A DNA stretch of 64,000 nucleotides, from NCBI GenBank assembly GCA_900542065.1, contig UQLU01000001.1, positions 62,001 to 126,000 on the forward strand, read 5' to 3'. Under the pieces are notes generated by a model. The model saw only the letters and a program-made list of their open reading frames with translations. It did not search any database and was not told the origin of the DNA. Source of the DNA: an uncultured Eggerthella sp. (GTDB lineage Bacteria > Actinomycetota > Coriobacteriia > Coriobacteriales > Eggerthellaceae). A program made the position numbers and the translations under genes. This document shows, in pieces, positions 1 through 8,533 of this stretch. Positions within the stretch are counted from its first letter, which is position 1; each line of letters opens with the position of its first letter.

Positions 1-59
1 GGTGGTGTCTTTTCTACCTAAGAAGACTTCTTTAAGTTATAGGTAGGAAGGAATCTTTA

Positions 60-1775
60 ATGACCATTCGTGAATCTCTTGAAGCGGTGTTGTATCAGGC
101 TTTAAGTTCGGCTGTTCAAGCTGGAGCGCTACCGCTGGAGGAAGTTCCGCAACCTACCCTTGAACGTCCTCGTGAAGAAGGACATGGCGACTGGGCTTGT
201 ACGGTGGCAATGCGTCTTGCTAAAGCGGCGCGCATGAATCCACGTCAGATTGCTCAGATCTTAGTTGACAATCTTCCTGAAAATGAACTTATTGAAACGG
301 TGGAAATCGCTGGTCCAGGCTTTATTAACCTTACTTTAGCTAATTCGGTATTTCAGAATGTTATTGCTGAAGTTCGTGCGCAGGGTTCCGATTACGGAAA
401 ATCAACTCTTCCAAAGCCATGCAAAGTTGACTTGGAATATGTTTCCGCTAATCCAACAGGACCTATGCATGTAGGACATGGCCGTTGGGCTGCACTGGGA
501 GATTCAATTGCGCGTGTTATGCGCCATGCTGGTTACGACGTTGATGAGGAATTCTATATTAACGACCAGGGTAATCAGATGAATGTTTTTGCTGATTCTT
601 TGGTAGTTAGATATCAGCAGGCTTTAGGCCAAGATGTTGAAATGCCTGAAGCTTCTTATGGTGGAGGTTATGTTAAGGAATTAGCACAGCAGATCATTGA
701 TCGCGACGGAGACAAGTGGTTGTCGGTTGATCCCGACGAACGTCGCCACGAATTTCGCGAAATGGGCTATAAAGCCATGATGGAAAACGTTAAAGAAACG
801 TTAGAGATCTTTGGCAATCACTTCGACACCTGGTTTTCGGAGCGCTCTTTATTTGTTGCCGATGAGGAAGGCAAAACTAAAATAGATCGCGCTTTCGAGG
901 TAATGAAGGATAAAGGCTACATTTTCGAGCAGGATGGCGCTACGTATTTCCGTTCTACTGCTTTTGGTGATGAGAAAGATCGTGTGCTCATTAAAACCAA
1001 TGGCGAGCTGACCTACTTTATGTCTGACGTTGCTTATCACTACGACAAGATGCAGCGTGGCTATGACCACCTCATTGATATTTGGGGTGCCGATCACCAC
1101 GGATATATTCCTCGTTGTCAAGCAATGATGGCAGCTTGGGGATATCCTGATGCTCTTGAAGTGGTGTTAGGTCAGCTTGTTACGCTGTTCCGTGATGGTC
1201 AGCAGGTTCGTATGTCAAAGCGTACGGGTGAGATGATTACTTTCCGCGAATTGATTGACGAAGTAGGGGTAGACGCAACTCGTTACATGATGTTGTCTAA
1301 ATCTTCCGATCAGTCTATTGATTTCGATATTGAGGTAGCTAAGAAAAAGGATGCTTCTAATCCTGTTTATTATGTTCAGTATGCTCACGCACGCATTTGC
1401 TCTATCTTACGTAAGGCAGCACAGGCTCGTGGTATTGAGACAGAAGGAGTTTCGGTAACTGAACTTGTTGAGGCGCTTTCGATTACTAATGCGGATCTGT
1501 CGGTACTTACCCATGAAAGCGAATTAGAGCTTATGCGTAAAATGGCAGATTTTACCGATCTTGTTGCAGGTGCTGCTCGTGATCGCGCGCCATTCCGTCT
1601 GACTCACTATGCTCAGGACCTAGCGGCCCTGTTCCATTCTTTCTATACGAATTGCCGCGTAATTGGCGAAGGTGAACAACTAGAACAGGCTCGATTGGCA
1701 TTAGCTGATTCTGCTCGAATTGTACTTGCTCTTGCTTTGGGTCTGTTGGGCGTATCTGCGCCAGAGCATATGTAG
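60..1775 (+). CDS. argS: Arginyl-tRNA synthetase
   Basis: Charges tRNA-Arg with arginine using ATP, in the cytosol. It is a 571-residue class I synthetase of normal length. An N-terminal Add-1 type domain covers about residues 1-110. The HIGH-like motif HVGH is at residues 137-140, in the context SANPTGPMHVGHGRW, and a KMSKS-like RMSKRTG lies near residue 383. The DALR-type anticodon-binding domain is C-terminal, with the usual end in ApEHM. The ATG follows GGAAGG at about 9 nt. It stands alone, with its own downstream hairpins, and its stop codon lies inside a 19-bp tandem duplication. Identification is secure. Confidence 0.97.
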   Translation: MTIRESLEAVLYQALSSAVQAGALPLEEVPQPTLERPREEGHGDWACTVAMRLAKAARMNPRQIAQILVDNLPENELIETVEIAGPGFINLTLANSVFQNVIAEVRAQGSDYGKSTLPKPCKVDLEYVSANPTGPMHVGHGRWAALGDSIARVMRHAGYDVDEEFYINDQGNQMNVFADSLVVRYQQALGQDVEMPEASYGGGYVKELAQQIIDRDGDKWLSVDPDERRHEFREMGYKAMMENVKETLEIFGNHFDTWFSERSLFVADEEGKTKIDRAFEVMKDKGYIFEQDGATYFRSTAFGDEKDRVLIKTNGELTYFMSDVAYHYDKMQRGYDHLIDIWGADHHGYIPRCQAMMAAWGYPDALEVVLGQLVTLFRDGQQVRMSKRTGEMITFRELIDEVGVDATRYMMLSKSSDQSIDFDIEVAKKKDASNPVYYVQYAHARICSILRKAAQARGIETEGVSVTELVEALSITNADLSVLTHESELELMRKMADFTDLVAGAARDRAPFRLTHYAQDLAALFHSFYTNCRVIGEGEQLEQARLALADSARIVLALALGLLGVSAPEHM

Positions 1776-1832
1776 ACCGAAGGGTAAACAGTAGACCGAA
1801 GGGTAAACAGCAAGCATTTTTCTGCTTACCCT
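1772..1832 (+). repeat. 19-bp tandem duplication plus hairpin after argS
   Basis: GTAGACCGAAGGGTAAACA occurs twice back to back (1772-1790 and 1791-1809), and the first copy contains the argS stop codon. The second copy's AGGGTAAACAG (1800-1810) can pair with CTGCTTACCCT (1822-1832) with one mismatch, giving a hairpin. Only the second copy is placed to form the compact hairpin, so it may be a duplicated terminator arm. Confidence 0.6.
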
Positions 1833-1871
1833 ACGCAAAATACTTCAGGGCACTACGTTAATCTCGTAAAA

Positions 1872-1922
1872 AAAGCCATCCCCCGATTGTTTGTTTCGAA
1901 CATGTTAATGAGGGATGGCTTT
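1872..1922. terminator. Terminator between argS and gdhA
   Basis: AAAGCCATCCC (1872-1882) pairs perfectly with GGGATGGCTTT (1912-1922) over a 29-nt loop. A-rich and T-rich flanks make it usable on both strands. It separates argS from gdhA. Confidence 0.7.
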
Positions 1923-1986
1923 ATCTATCTAAGGTGATTCTCTTTGATACCATAGTCAAAGTTGAGTGTTAATCGAGGAGGAATTT

Positions 1987-3318
1987 ATGAGTTACGTCGA
2001 CTCCGTTATCGAACAGGTTAAGGCAAAGAATGCTAACGAGCCTGAGTTTATTCAGGCTGTTACTGAGGTTCTTACTTCCTTGAAGCCTGTCATTGAAGCC
2101 CATCCAGAGTATGAAAAGGCTGGCTTGCTCGAGCGCATCGTTGAGCCTGAGCGCGTTATTATGTTCCGCGTTCCTTGGGTAGACGATGAGGGTAAGGTTC
2201 AGGTAAACCGCGGTTTCCGTGTTCAGTTCAACAGCTGCCTTGGCCCTTACAAGGGTGGTCTTCGCCTTCATCCTTCCGTAAATCTTGGCATTATCAAGTT
2301 CCTTGGTTTTGAACAGATTTTCAAGAACAGCTTAACTACGCTTCCTATGGGCGGCGGCAAGGGCGGTTCCGACTTTGATCCAAAGGGTAAGTCTGATGCT
2401 GAAGTTATGCGTTTCTGCCAGTCTTTCATGACTGAGCTTTGCAAGCATGTTGGTGCCGACACTGACGTACCTGCTGGTGACATCGGAACGGGCGCTCGCG
2501 AAATTGGCTACATGTTTGGTCAGTACAAGCGTATTCGCAACGTATGGGAAGGTGTTTTAACTGGTAAGGGCTTGGCTTACGGCGGTTCTCTTGCTCGTAC
2601 TGAAGCTACCGGTTATGGCTTGATTTACTTTGTTCAGGAATACTTGAAGTGCAAGGGCGACTCTTTTGAGGGCAAGACCGTTGCAGTATCTGGCTCTGGT
2701 AACGTTGCAATTTATGCAACTGAAAAGGCTCAGCAGCTTGGTGCTAAGGTAGTTACCATGTCTGACTCCACTGGTTGGATTCATGATCCTAACGGAATTG
2801 ATGTTGCCTTGGTTAAGCAGATCAAAGAAGTTGAACGTGGTCGTATTTCTGAATATGCTAAGCGTCGTGAAGGTGTTGAATATCATGACGGCCGTGGCGT
2901 TTGGAACATCAAGGTTGACATTGCACTTCCTTGCGCAACTCAAAATGAACTCCTTATCGACGATGCTAAGGCTTTGGTTGCTAATGGCTGCCAGATTGTT
3001 GCTGAAGGCGCAAACATGCCTACCACCATGGATGCTACTGAATATCTTCAGGAGAACGGCATTGTATTTATGCCAGGTAAGGCAGCTAATGCAGGTGGCG
3101 TAGCAACTTCTGGTCTGGAAATGTCTCAGAACTCTGAACGTCTTTCCTGGACCTTTGAAGAGGTTGACGCAAAGCTCCAGGGCATCATGGTTAACATCTT
3201 CCATGCTGCTGATGACGCTGCTCGCGAATATGGCGTTGAAGGTGACTACGTTGCTGGCGCTAACATTGCTGGCTTCAAGAAGCTTGCTGACGCAATGATG
3301 GCTCAGGGCATCGTATAA
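1987..3318 (+). CDS. gdhA: NADP-type glutamate dehydrogenase
   Basis: Interconverts glutamate and 2-oxoglutarate plus ammonia. The 443-residue length matches the hexameric bacterial enzyme. The substrate and catalytic region MGGGKGGSDFDPKGKS and GDIGTGAREIGYMFGQYKR are clear, followed by a Rossmann segment (VAVSGSGNVAIYATEKA). I chose the ATG at 1987 because GAGGAGG (1975-1981) sits 5 nt before it; a GTG at 1966 would put that ribosome site inside the gene. It is monocistronic, between a terminator upstream and a strong one downstream. NADP preference is inferred from the family, not read from the sequence. Confidence 0.95.
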   Translation: MSYVDSVIEQVKAKNANEPEFIQAVTEVLTSLKPVIEAHPEYEKAGLLERIVEPERVIMFRVPWVDDEGKVQVNRGFRVQFNSCLGPYKGGLRLHPSVNLGIIKFLGFEQIFKNSLTTLPMGGGKGGSDFDPKGKSDAEVMRFCQSFMTELCKHVGADTDVPAGDIGTGAREIGYMFGQYKRIRNVWEGVLTGKGLAYGGSLARTEATGYGLIYFVQEYLKCKGDSFEGKTVAVSGSGNVAIYATEKAQQLGAKVVTMSDSTGWIHDPNGIDVALVKQIKEVERGRISEYAKRREGVEYHDGRGVWNIKVDIALPCATQNELLIDDAKALVANGCQIVAEGANMPTTMDATEYLQENGIVFMPGKAANAGGVATSGLEMSQNSERLSWTFEEVDAKLQGIMVNIFHAADDAAREYGVEGDYVAGANIAGFKKLADAMMAQGIV

Positions 3319-3336
3319 ATAATCAGTAATACTAAT

Positions 3337-3359
3337 GAGAACAACGTCTGCTTGTTCTC
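3337..3359 (+). other. Hairpin after gdhA
   Basis: GAGAACAA (3337-3344) and TTGTTCTC (3352-3359) form an 8-bp stem with a 7-nt loop just before the main gdhA terminator. There is no T-run, so it is more likely an RNA-stabilising hairpin than a terminator. Confidence 0.45.
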
Positions 3360-3375
3360 TGTTGATCTGATATGA

Positions 3376-3410
3376 AAAACGGAGAGGTTTTTTGCCTCTC
3401 CGTTTTGTTT
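3376..3410 (+). terminator. gdhA terminator
   Basis: AAAACGGAGAGG (3376-3387) pairs perfectly with CCTCTCCGTTTT (3395-3406), followed by GTTTT. A strong intrinsic terminator for gdhA; the A-rich 5' arm may also serve the convergent lipid kinase. Confidence 0.88.
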
Positions 3411-3510
3411 TCAGGTAGCTATTTGGGACTATAGGAAAATGTGGGGTTATAGACCAAAAAACGTTGCTATAACTCTGGTTTAAGGAAACAGCCTGGAATT
3501 GCCTGCCTTG

Positions 3511-4440
3511 TTAAGGCATAAGTACTTCAAGTGCTCCAGGTGTTAACTCGATAGTTGCTTCAGTATCTCCAAAACGTTCTCCGTCAATCTGAGAGGGGAG
3601 TACGTGGTCAAAAGCAACATGAACCTTTCTTGCTTGAGCAAAATGAACCTGAGGGTTGTTTGTATGCTTTCCGTCTTTCGCCTTTAGGAATAGCTTGGTA
3701 GCTGCAGTAAACGATAGCGGTGGTTCGACATAACATATATCCAGTAAGCCATCATTTAAGAGTGCGTGCGGGCATACTTTAAATCCTCCGCCATAACTAA
3801 TGCCGTTTTGTAGAGTCAAAAGATAACAGGCAATAGATTTGGGTTGCTGATCGTCAAGTTGAATCGTTGCATGCTGGATATCTCTATGGTTTTTTAACTG
3901 GTCTATTCCGCATTGAAGGTAAAGTGAAGTTCCTGTTCTTCGTGTTTTAGTGCGAAGTTCTTGAGTTCCCAGCGCGATTGCAGCATCGAGACCGAAAGAT
4001 AACGTTTCAATAAACCAATGATTGTTCGCAGAAGCAACATCAACTCGTTTTGGCGTAAGCGCATTTGATTCTAATTGTTGCAATGATTTAGTGGGATTGC
4101 GATCCATTCCAATACTGCGAGCAAAATCATCCCCGTTGCCGCAGGGAATAAGTCCAAAACGAGGACGAATTGATTCAGGAATTGCCATAAGTCCGTTTAC
4201 CACTTCGTTGACAATGCCATCTCCGCCTATGGCTAAAACGGTTTTATAGTGCGCACCTTCGGATTTTACGAACGATGTTGCATCTTTAGGTGCTACGGTG
4301 TAGTGAAAAGAATACTTTTCAATATCGGTTGGAGTGTGCGCTTTTAGACGATCAAGCGTGCTTGCCATTTGTGCTGCAACTTGAGCAGCCTTACCACTGC
4401 GAGCTGCAGGATTTGCTATAACAAGAATGTTTCCAAACAT
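3511..4440 (-). CDS. Diacylglycerol/lipid kinase family protein (YegS/DgkB-like)
   Basis: A 309-residue cytosolic, membrane-associated lipid kinase of the DAGK catalytic superfamily. Family members phosphorylate diacylglycerol or related lipids with ATP. It begins with the typical nucleotide-fold strand FGNILVIANPAARSG and carries the signature AIGGDGIVNEVVNG (GGDGT in most relatives), then GLIPCGNGDDFARSIG. The C-terminal beta domain contains QIDGERF. The ATG at 4440 is preceded by AGGAG; an upstream in-frame start at 4476 has no such site. A second paralogue lies at 40395-41324. The exact lipid substrate cannot be read. Confidence 0.87.
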   Translation of the reverse strand: MFGNILVIANPAARSGKAAQVAAQMASTLDRLKAHTPTDIEKYSFHYTVAPKDATSFVKSEGAHYKTVLAIGGDGIVNEVVNGLMAIPESIRPRFGLIPCGNGDDFARSIGMDRNPTKSLQQLESNALTPKRVDVASANNHWFIETLSFGLDAAIALGTQELRTKTRRTGTSLYLQCGIDQLKNHRDIQHATIQLDDQQPKSIACYLLTLQNGISYGGGFKVCPHALLNDGLLDICYVEPPLSFTAATKLFLKAKDGKHTNNPQVHFAQARKVHVAFDHVLPSQIDGERFGDTEATIELTPGALEVLMP

Positions 4441-4545
4441 GTTTTCTCCTGATTGTTGTTGGTGAGATAATACCAAACAGAAAATATACGTGCATCAAAG
4501 AACCTGCAGCAAGGTAGTGCTTACGGGTTGTTTTTATACTGCGTG

Positions 4546-4632
4546 GTAGCTTGTGTGATGCGAACAAGATGATGGTGGCTTGCATAGCGCGATTAAGATA
4601 ATAGTGGCTTATTTGACACGAACAAGAAGCGA
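4546..4632. repeat. Three imperfect 29-bp tandem repeats
   Basis: Three consecutive 29-bp units (4546-4574, 4575-4603, 4604-4632) each begin GTAGCTT or GTGGCTT and carry CGAACAAGA or CGATTAAGA at the same offset. The array ends 30 bp before the start of the metallo-beta-lactamase gene and lies between two divergent genes. It could bind a regulator or be a remnant of slippage. There is no spacer structure, so it is not CRISPR. Confidence 0.6.
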
Positions 4633-4662
4633 TTAAGAATAGAGCGAAGAACTAGGCGTTGT

Positions 4663-5715
4663 ATGTTATACGAAAATCTCTTTAACCCTGTTTCATATCA
4701 GATTCCAGTAATGCTTGAAAAGATGGATAAAGGTGGCCAAGGGCTATCTTGCCTTTATCATAGTGTGATATTGGTTGATAAGTTCAAGTTCTGCGATCGC
4801 ATTGATTGGTATTGCATTCTTGATGATAAAAACGGCGAAGCGTTATTTTTCGACACGGGGCATCCTGCCTTGACGGGAACTCAACTGTTACAAGAGGCTT
4901 TGAACCAGCGTGGGATTTCTTGGGATGCTACCTCGGTGTTTCTTACTCATTTCCATGTAGATCATTCGGGAAATTTGACGTATTGCTTAAATAACGGTGC
5001 TCGCAGAGTGTTATTTATTCAACCTGTTCCTTATGATGCGAATTCGGCGAACAATTTTCTTTCGTGGACTCGAAGTTCATCTGTTATGAAAAACGACGAG
5101 CAAACTCTTGAGCATCTTGATTTGCTTAACGGAAAGAATTATTTCACTGGTGTTGATAAGGAAAAATGCCACACTCTTCGTAAAGGTGAAGTCATTGATT
5201 TTGGAGGATATGCTTTTGAAGTGATGCCTACCCCTGGCCATGCACCAGAGCATGCCTGTTTGGTGGACAGAGATAAACGTTTGTTTGTCGCAGGGGACCA
5301 TTTAATCTTTGCTAAACCAGGAATGATGCAACTGGCCCCTGACCAGCATCTGCTTTCTTGCTATATGGATAGTCTCTCAACAATACGATCGTTCAAGTTG
5401 GAAACTGTTTTGATGAGTCATCATGAACCTTTGGTAGGCAATGACACTATTGATGCGTTTTTGAAGTCAACACAAGAAGGGTATTGGTCTTTATTGCAGA
5501 AGGCAAAGGCGCATGTTGCGTCTTTAGGAATCGTGAGCGCCTACGAAATGGCGAAAGATTCTGCAGCACATTACCCCGATGGCATCAATACCTTTCCGCC
5601 TGATGTTCAGATGCGCAGAGTGGCTCTTATGTTTGGTACTCTTGAAGGGCTCTACGATGAAGGCATGGTGAAGCGTCGCCAAGATGATGATGGCGCGTAT
5701 GTTTACTTTGTATAG
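4663..5715 (+). CDS. MBL-fold metallo-hydrolase
   Basis: A 350-residue cytosolic hydrolase of the metallo-beta-lactamase superfamily. The zinc motif THFHVDHSGN (HxHxDH) is near residue 92. Further ligands are the His of PTPGHAPEHACL, the Asp of FVAGDHLIF and the His of SHHEPL. The order matches glyoxalase II/SNM1-like two-metal enzymes. About 100 residues after the metal core form a helical/winged C-terminal tail, as in family members acting on thioesters or lactones. There is no signal peptide and no clear ribosome site; an internal Met at residue 17 is an alternative start. Substrate unknown. Confidence 0.82.
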   Translation: MLYENLFNPVSYQIPVMLEKMDKGGQGLSCLYHSVILVDKFKFCDRIDWYCILDDKNGEALFFDTGHPALTGTQLLQEALNQRGISWDATSVFLTHFHVDHSGNLTYCLNNGARRVLFIQPVPYDANSANNFLSWTRSSSVMKNDEQTLEHLDLLNGKNYFTGVDKEKCHTLRKGEVIDFGGYAFEVMPTPGHAPEHACLVDRDKRLFVAGDHLIFAKPGMMQLAPDQHLLSCYMDSLSTIRSFKLETVLMSHHEPLVGNDTIDAFLKSTQEGYWSLLQKAKAHVASLGIVSAYEMAKDSAAHYPDGINTFPPDVQMRRVALMFGTLEGLYDEGMVKRRQDDDGAYVYFV

Positions 5716-5798
5716 GGGTATGTCTGGTAAGGTACGCTGTCAACTTCTGCAAGGATATGTCTACTTCATATAGGGGAAAAGTTTTTCTGCTTTAGGTA

Positions 5799-5826
5799 TT
5801 GCATGAAATCTAAAAGCATGTAAAAT
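5799..5826 (+). promoter_or_regulatory. tRNA-His promoter
   Basis: TTGCAT (5799-5804), 16-bp spacer, TAAAAT (5821-5826). The predicted start near 5833 lies 10 nt before the tRNA. Confidence 0.6.
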
Positions 5827-5842
5827 ACTTTCTTGCGCTTAT

Positions 5843-5920
5843 GGTGGCTATAGTTCAGTTGGCTAGAATGCCAGATTGTGGCTCTGGAGGTCGTCGGTTC
5901 GAGTCCGATTAGCCACCCCA
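5843..5920 (+). tRNA. tRNA-His (GTG)
   Basis: Full cloverleaf. The extra G-1 (5843) faces C73, the acceptor stem is GTGGCTA/TAGCCAC, the anticodon loop is TTGTGGC, the T arm GTTCGAGTC is present and CCA is encoded. The GUN anticodon makes it a substrate for queuosine, whose precursor genes lie at 25-27 kb. Confidence 0.96.
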
Positions 5921-5951
5921 GCGCAACTTTGAAAAATAAGCAAAATAGTTC

Positions 5952-5980
5952 TTGCAAATAGAATTTTCTTGCTTTAATAT
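5952..5980 (+). promoter_or_regulatory. tRNA-Lys promoter
   Basis: TTGCAA (5952-5957), 17-bp spacer, TAATAT (5975-5980). The preceding bases read GTTC, so the element GTTCTTGCAA is shared with the tRNA-Leu promoter at 17473. Confidence 0.65.
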
Positions 5981-6022
5981 ATTTGAGCGCTTTGACGCGA
6001 ATCGTTTTTAACGAAACCATTT

Positions 6023-6098
6023 GGACCGTTAGCTTAGTTGGTAGAGCAGGGGACTCTTAATCCCAAGGTCCGGGGTTCGAGTCCCCGACGGTCCACCA
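6023..6098 (+). tRNA. tRNA-Lys (CTT)
   Basis: Acceptor stem GGACCGT/ACGGTCC, anticodon loop CTCTTAA, T arm GGTTCGAGTCC, discriminator A and encoded CCA. Position 27-43 is a G-A mismatch in the anticodon stem, which is tolerated in many tRNAs. Confidence 0.95.
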
Positions 6099-6111
6099 TT
6101 TGCAACTTACG

Positions 6112-6151
6112 CGAACCCGTGAGATGTTCAGTCTCGCGGGTTCGTTTTTTT
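6112..6151 (+). terminator. tRNA-Lys terminator
   Basis: CGAACCCGTGAGA (6112-6124) pairs with TCTCGCGGGTTCG (6132-6144) with one G-T wobble, followed by seven T. It ends the tRNA-Lys transcript. Confidence 0.9.
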
Positions 6152-6475
6152 GTAGGACTCACGCCCCATTTCGCGTTTCGCTAAGATCTCCAATGTTTGC
6201 ATGCAATGTTGCTTTGTTTTAATTTTTTGGCCTATAACCCTAACCCTATTTTTGAGGCCAGTTTGCATCATGGGCTTGTCTTGATTTCAAAGATATGAAA
6301 ATTGTTTTATAACTCTTCAAATGTACCTAATTTAGAAGCAATTTGTGTGTAAGATAGGTTATAAGAAACAAGAGGTTTTTAGCTTGGGATTGCAGAGATG
6401 AAATTATCCCGCTTGTGCGGATTTTCTTTTTGTTGTTAGTGATGTGTTTTTGAGTATTAGTGAGGAGCCTGATTA
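6152..6475. other. Intergenic leader before the antiporter
   Basis: 324 bases without a recognisable gene. It holds AT-rich stretches and a weak TGGCCT/AGGCCA hairpin around 6228-6260, and CCGC-TTGT-GCGG near 6410 followed by a pyrimidine-rich run. I could not match it to a known riboswitch class. The promoter of the antiporter gene should lie here, but no clean -35/-10 pair stands out. Confidence 0.4.
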
Positions 6476-8524
6476 GTGGAAGCATTTGAGCTCATCCTGT
6501 TGTTAATGGTTGCTGTTCTGCTCTCTTCTGTTTTAGATCAGGTTGTTCCTCGTATTTCATCTCCTCTAATTCAGATTGGTCTTGGCGTCATAATTGCTCT
6601 TTTGGCAATCTCGCCTATACATGTTTCGATTGATCCTGAATTATTCCTCATCCTTTTTATTGCGCCTCTGCTTTTCCATGACTCTATAGAAGCGAACAAG
6701 AGGAGCCTTTGGGACAACAAAGGAATCATTGTTTCCTATGCCATAGGACTTGTTTTGCTCATTGTTCTGTGTGTTGGCTTTGTCCTGCATTGGTTGGTGC
6801 CTTCAATTCCGCTTGCTGCAGCATTTGCGCTTGGTGCAGCCCTTGGTCCTACTGATGCGGTTGCGGTAGCTGCTCTTAAGCGCGAAGCTCAGGTAGGGAA
6901 GAGAGAAAACGCAATTCTGCAAGGTGAAGCACTCATTAACGATGCTTCTGGTGTAGTCTCGTTTCAGTTTGCTATCGCAGCTGCTGTAACAGGCTTCTTC
7001 TCTTTAACCGATGCTGCAACGTCTTTTGCTATGAACTTCTTCGGCGGAATCGTACTTGGTATTATTCTTGCGTTGATTTTTGCATTCTTCGCTCATCGAG
7101 TCCGCGACTTAGGACTTGAAAACATTACCTTCCATGTTTTTATGGAAGTATCCATGCCGTTTATCGTCTTCCTTATTGCGGAGCATCTACATGTATCAGG
7201 TATTTTAGGTGTCGTTGCTTGCGGTATTGTGTGGTCGTTAATGCGTGACCAACGCATTTCTCCGTATCACTCACGCTTAAACATTGCACTTTCCAGTGTA
7301 TGGAAAGTGGTGAGCTTTACCTTAAACGGTATCGTTTTTGTTTTGCTCGGTATTCAGCTTCCCAATGCAATGCAGTCAACGTGGGATGATGTGTATATCG
7401 ATAATGTAGACCTTATTGGATATGTCCTTATCCTTACAATTTTGATTGTTGGATTGCGCTTTATTTGGGCTTTAGTTATGGCGCGTCTGTTCAAGAATCC
7501 TTTGACGGGCAAGCGCGATAAGTTCAACAAGAAAACTGTTAAAGATGCTCTTATTACTACTATCGGTGGGCCTAAGGGCGCCATTACGCTTTCCATCGCA
7601 TTTTCGATTCCATTTTTGGTAAGTACAGGCGAACCGTTCCCACAGCGTTCTTTGATTATTTTCTTGGCGTCAGGTGTTATCGTTTGCACCCTTTTGCTTG
7701 CCAATTTCTTGTTGCCAATCTTGGCTCCTAAAAACGAAAAAGAAGTTGATGAAGACGAAGTTGCCGATTACGAGCGTACTCGTATAGAAATATTGCGTAC
7801 CGTTATCGAGCGCTTGATGGCGGATTCAACTGATGACGACGATCGCGAAACGAAGCAGGTTATAAAATCCTACAACCAGCGAATACGTGCTATTCGGTCA
7901 ATGAGTAACACCCTTGAAGATGTACCGCCTTCTCCTAAGCTTACTTTTGAGGTGATTGATCATCAGGCTGAAGAGCTTTTTGAAGCAGCTAAACGTAAGG
8001 AATTAGAGCCCTATGCGGTATTTCGTGTGGTTGATACTTTGTCGCGTCATAAAAATCTTTTAGCGCATACCAAACGTTCTTCTTTAGCAGCACGTTACAC
8101 CTTGGGTCGTTTACGTACATTCTTGTCTTTTGTAAAGCATAGTATTTTGAGCTCGCTTCCTTCGAGTCGAGCGGGTGACAAAGCTGCCATTGATAAAGCG
8201 CGAGTGTACAGCGAACAATATGCGGTTGATTTCTTGCGTGGTCTTGTTGACAACCCCGACTATCCTAGCGACGAAGTGGCCCGTTTATTGATCCGTCATG
8301 AACGAGCTTTGAACCTTTTGGCAGAATCAAGCGATGCCACGGTTACCTCGGAGGCGGTAGAAAATGTCATGGTTAGCACCAGCGCAATTCAACGTCGCGG
8401 CTTACAGCTTGAGCTAGAGGTTATTCAAGACTTCTACGCCTCTGGTGATTTAACGCGTGCTCAGGCAAAAGAGCTGCGTGATAACACCATGCTGATGTTG
8501 ATGGATGTTGAAGATCAGGTTTAG
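6476..8524 (+). CDS. Na+/H+ antiporter, CPA1 (NhaP/NHE) family
   Basis: A membrane cation/proton exchanger of 682 residues. Residues 1-430 form about 12 hydrophobic segments. FALGAALGPTDAVAVAAL and EALINDASGVVSFQFA contain the ion-site Asp and ND residues typical of CPA1, and GGPKGAITLSIA is conserved late in the domain. A charged 250-residue cytosolic tail follows (DEDEVADYERTRIEILR), longer than in minimal antiporters and probably regulatory. It starts at GTG with GAGGAG 8 nt upstream. uvrC begins 9 nt after its stop, so the two are probably cotranscribed. Na+ against K+ selectivity is not visible. Confidence 0.92.
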   Translation: MEAFELILLLMVAVLLSSVLDQVVPRISSPLIQIGLGVIIALLAISPIHVSIDPELFLILFIAPLLFHDSIEANKRSLWDNKGIIVSYAIGLVLLIVLCVGFVLHWLVPSIPLAAAFALGAALGPTDAVAVAALKREAQVGKRENAILQGEALINDASGVVSFQFAIAAAVTGFFSLTDAATSFAMNFFGGIVLGIILALIFAFFAHRVRDLGLENITFHVFMEVSMPFIVFLIAEHLHVSGILGVVACGIVWSLMRDQRISPYHSRLNIALSSVWKVVSFTLNGIVFVLLGIQLPNAMQSTWDDVYIDNVDLIGYVLILTILIVGLRFIWALVMARLFKNPLTGKRDKFNKKTVKDALITTIGGPKGAITLSIAFSIPFLVSTGEPFPQRSLIIFLASGVIVCTLLLANFLLPILAPKNEKEVDEDEVADYERTRIEILRTVIERLMADSTDDDDRETKQVIKSYNQRIRAIRSMSNTLEDVPPSPKLTFEVIDHQAEELFEAAKRKELEPYAVFRVVDTLSRHKNLLAHTKRSSLAARYTLGRLRTFLSFVKHSILSSLPSSRAGDKAAIDKARVYSEQYAVDFLRGLVDNPDYPSDEVARLLIRHERALNLLAESSDATVTSEAVENVMVSTSAIQRRGLQLELEVIQDFYASGDLTRAQAKELRDNTMLMLMDVEDQV

Positions 8525-8533
8525 GTAGCTTGT

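Noticed and set aside
1966..1986. GTG at 1966 as the gdhA start.
   Set aside because: It would place the strong ribosome-binding site GAGGAGG inside the coding region; the ATG at 1987 has ideal spacing.
2557..3204. A 215-codon open frame opposite gdhA.
   Set aside because: Fully antisense to a conserved enzyme with biased codon use; it arises from the base composition of gdhA.
4546..4632. The 29-bp repeats as a mini CRISPR array.
   Set aside because: Units are contiguous with no spacers and diverge strongly from each other; no cas genes are in the window.
6228..6262. Telomere-like CCTAACCCTA string and TGGCCT/AGGCCA hairpin in the antiporter leader.
   Set aside because: Only two repeat units and a 6-bp stem with a loop over 20 nt; no known RNA motif matches.
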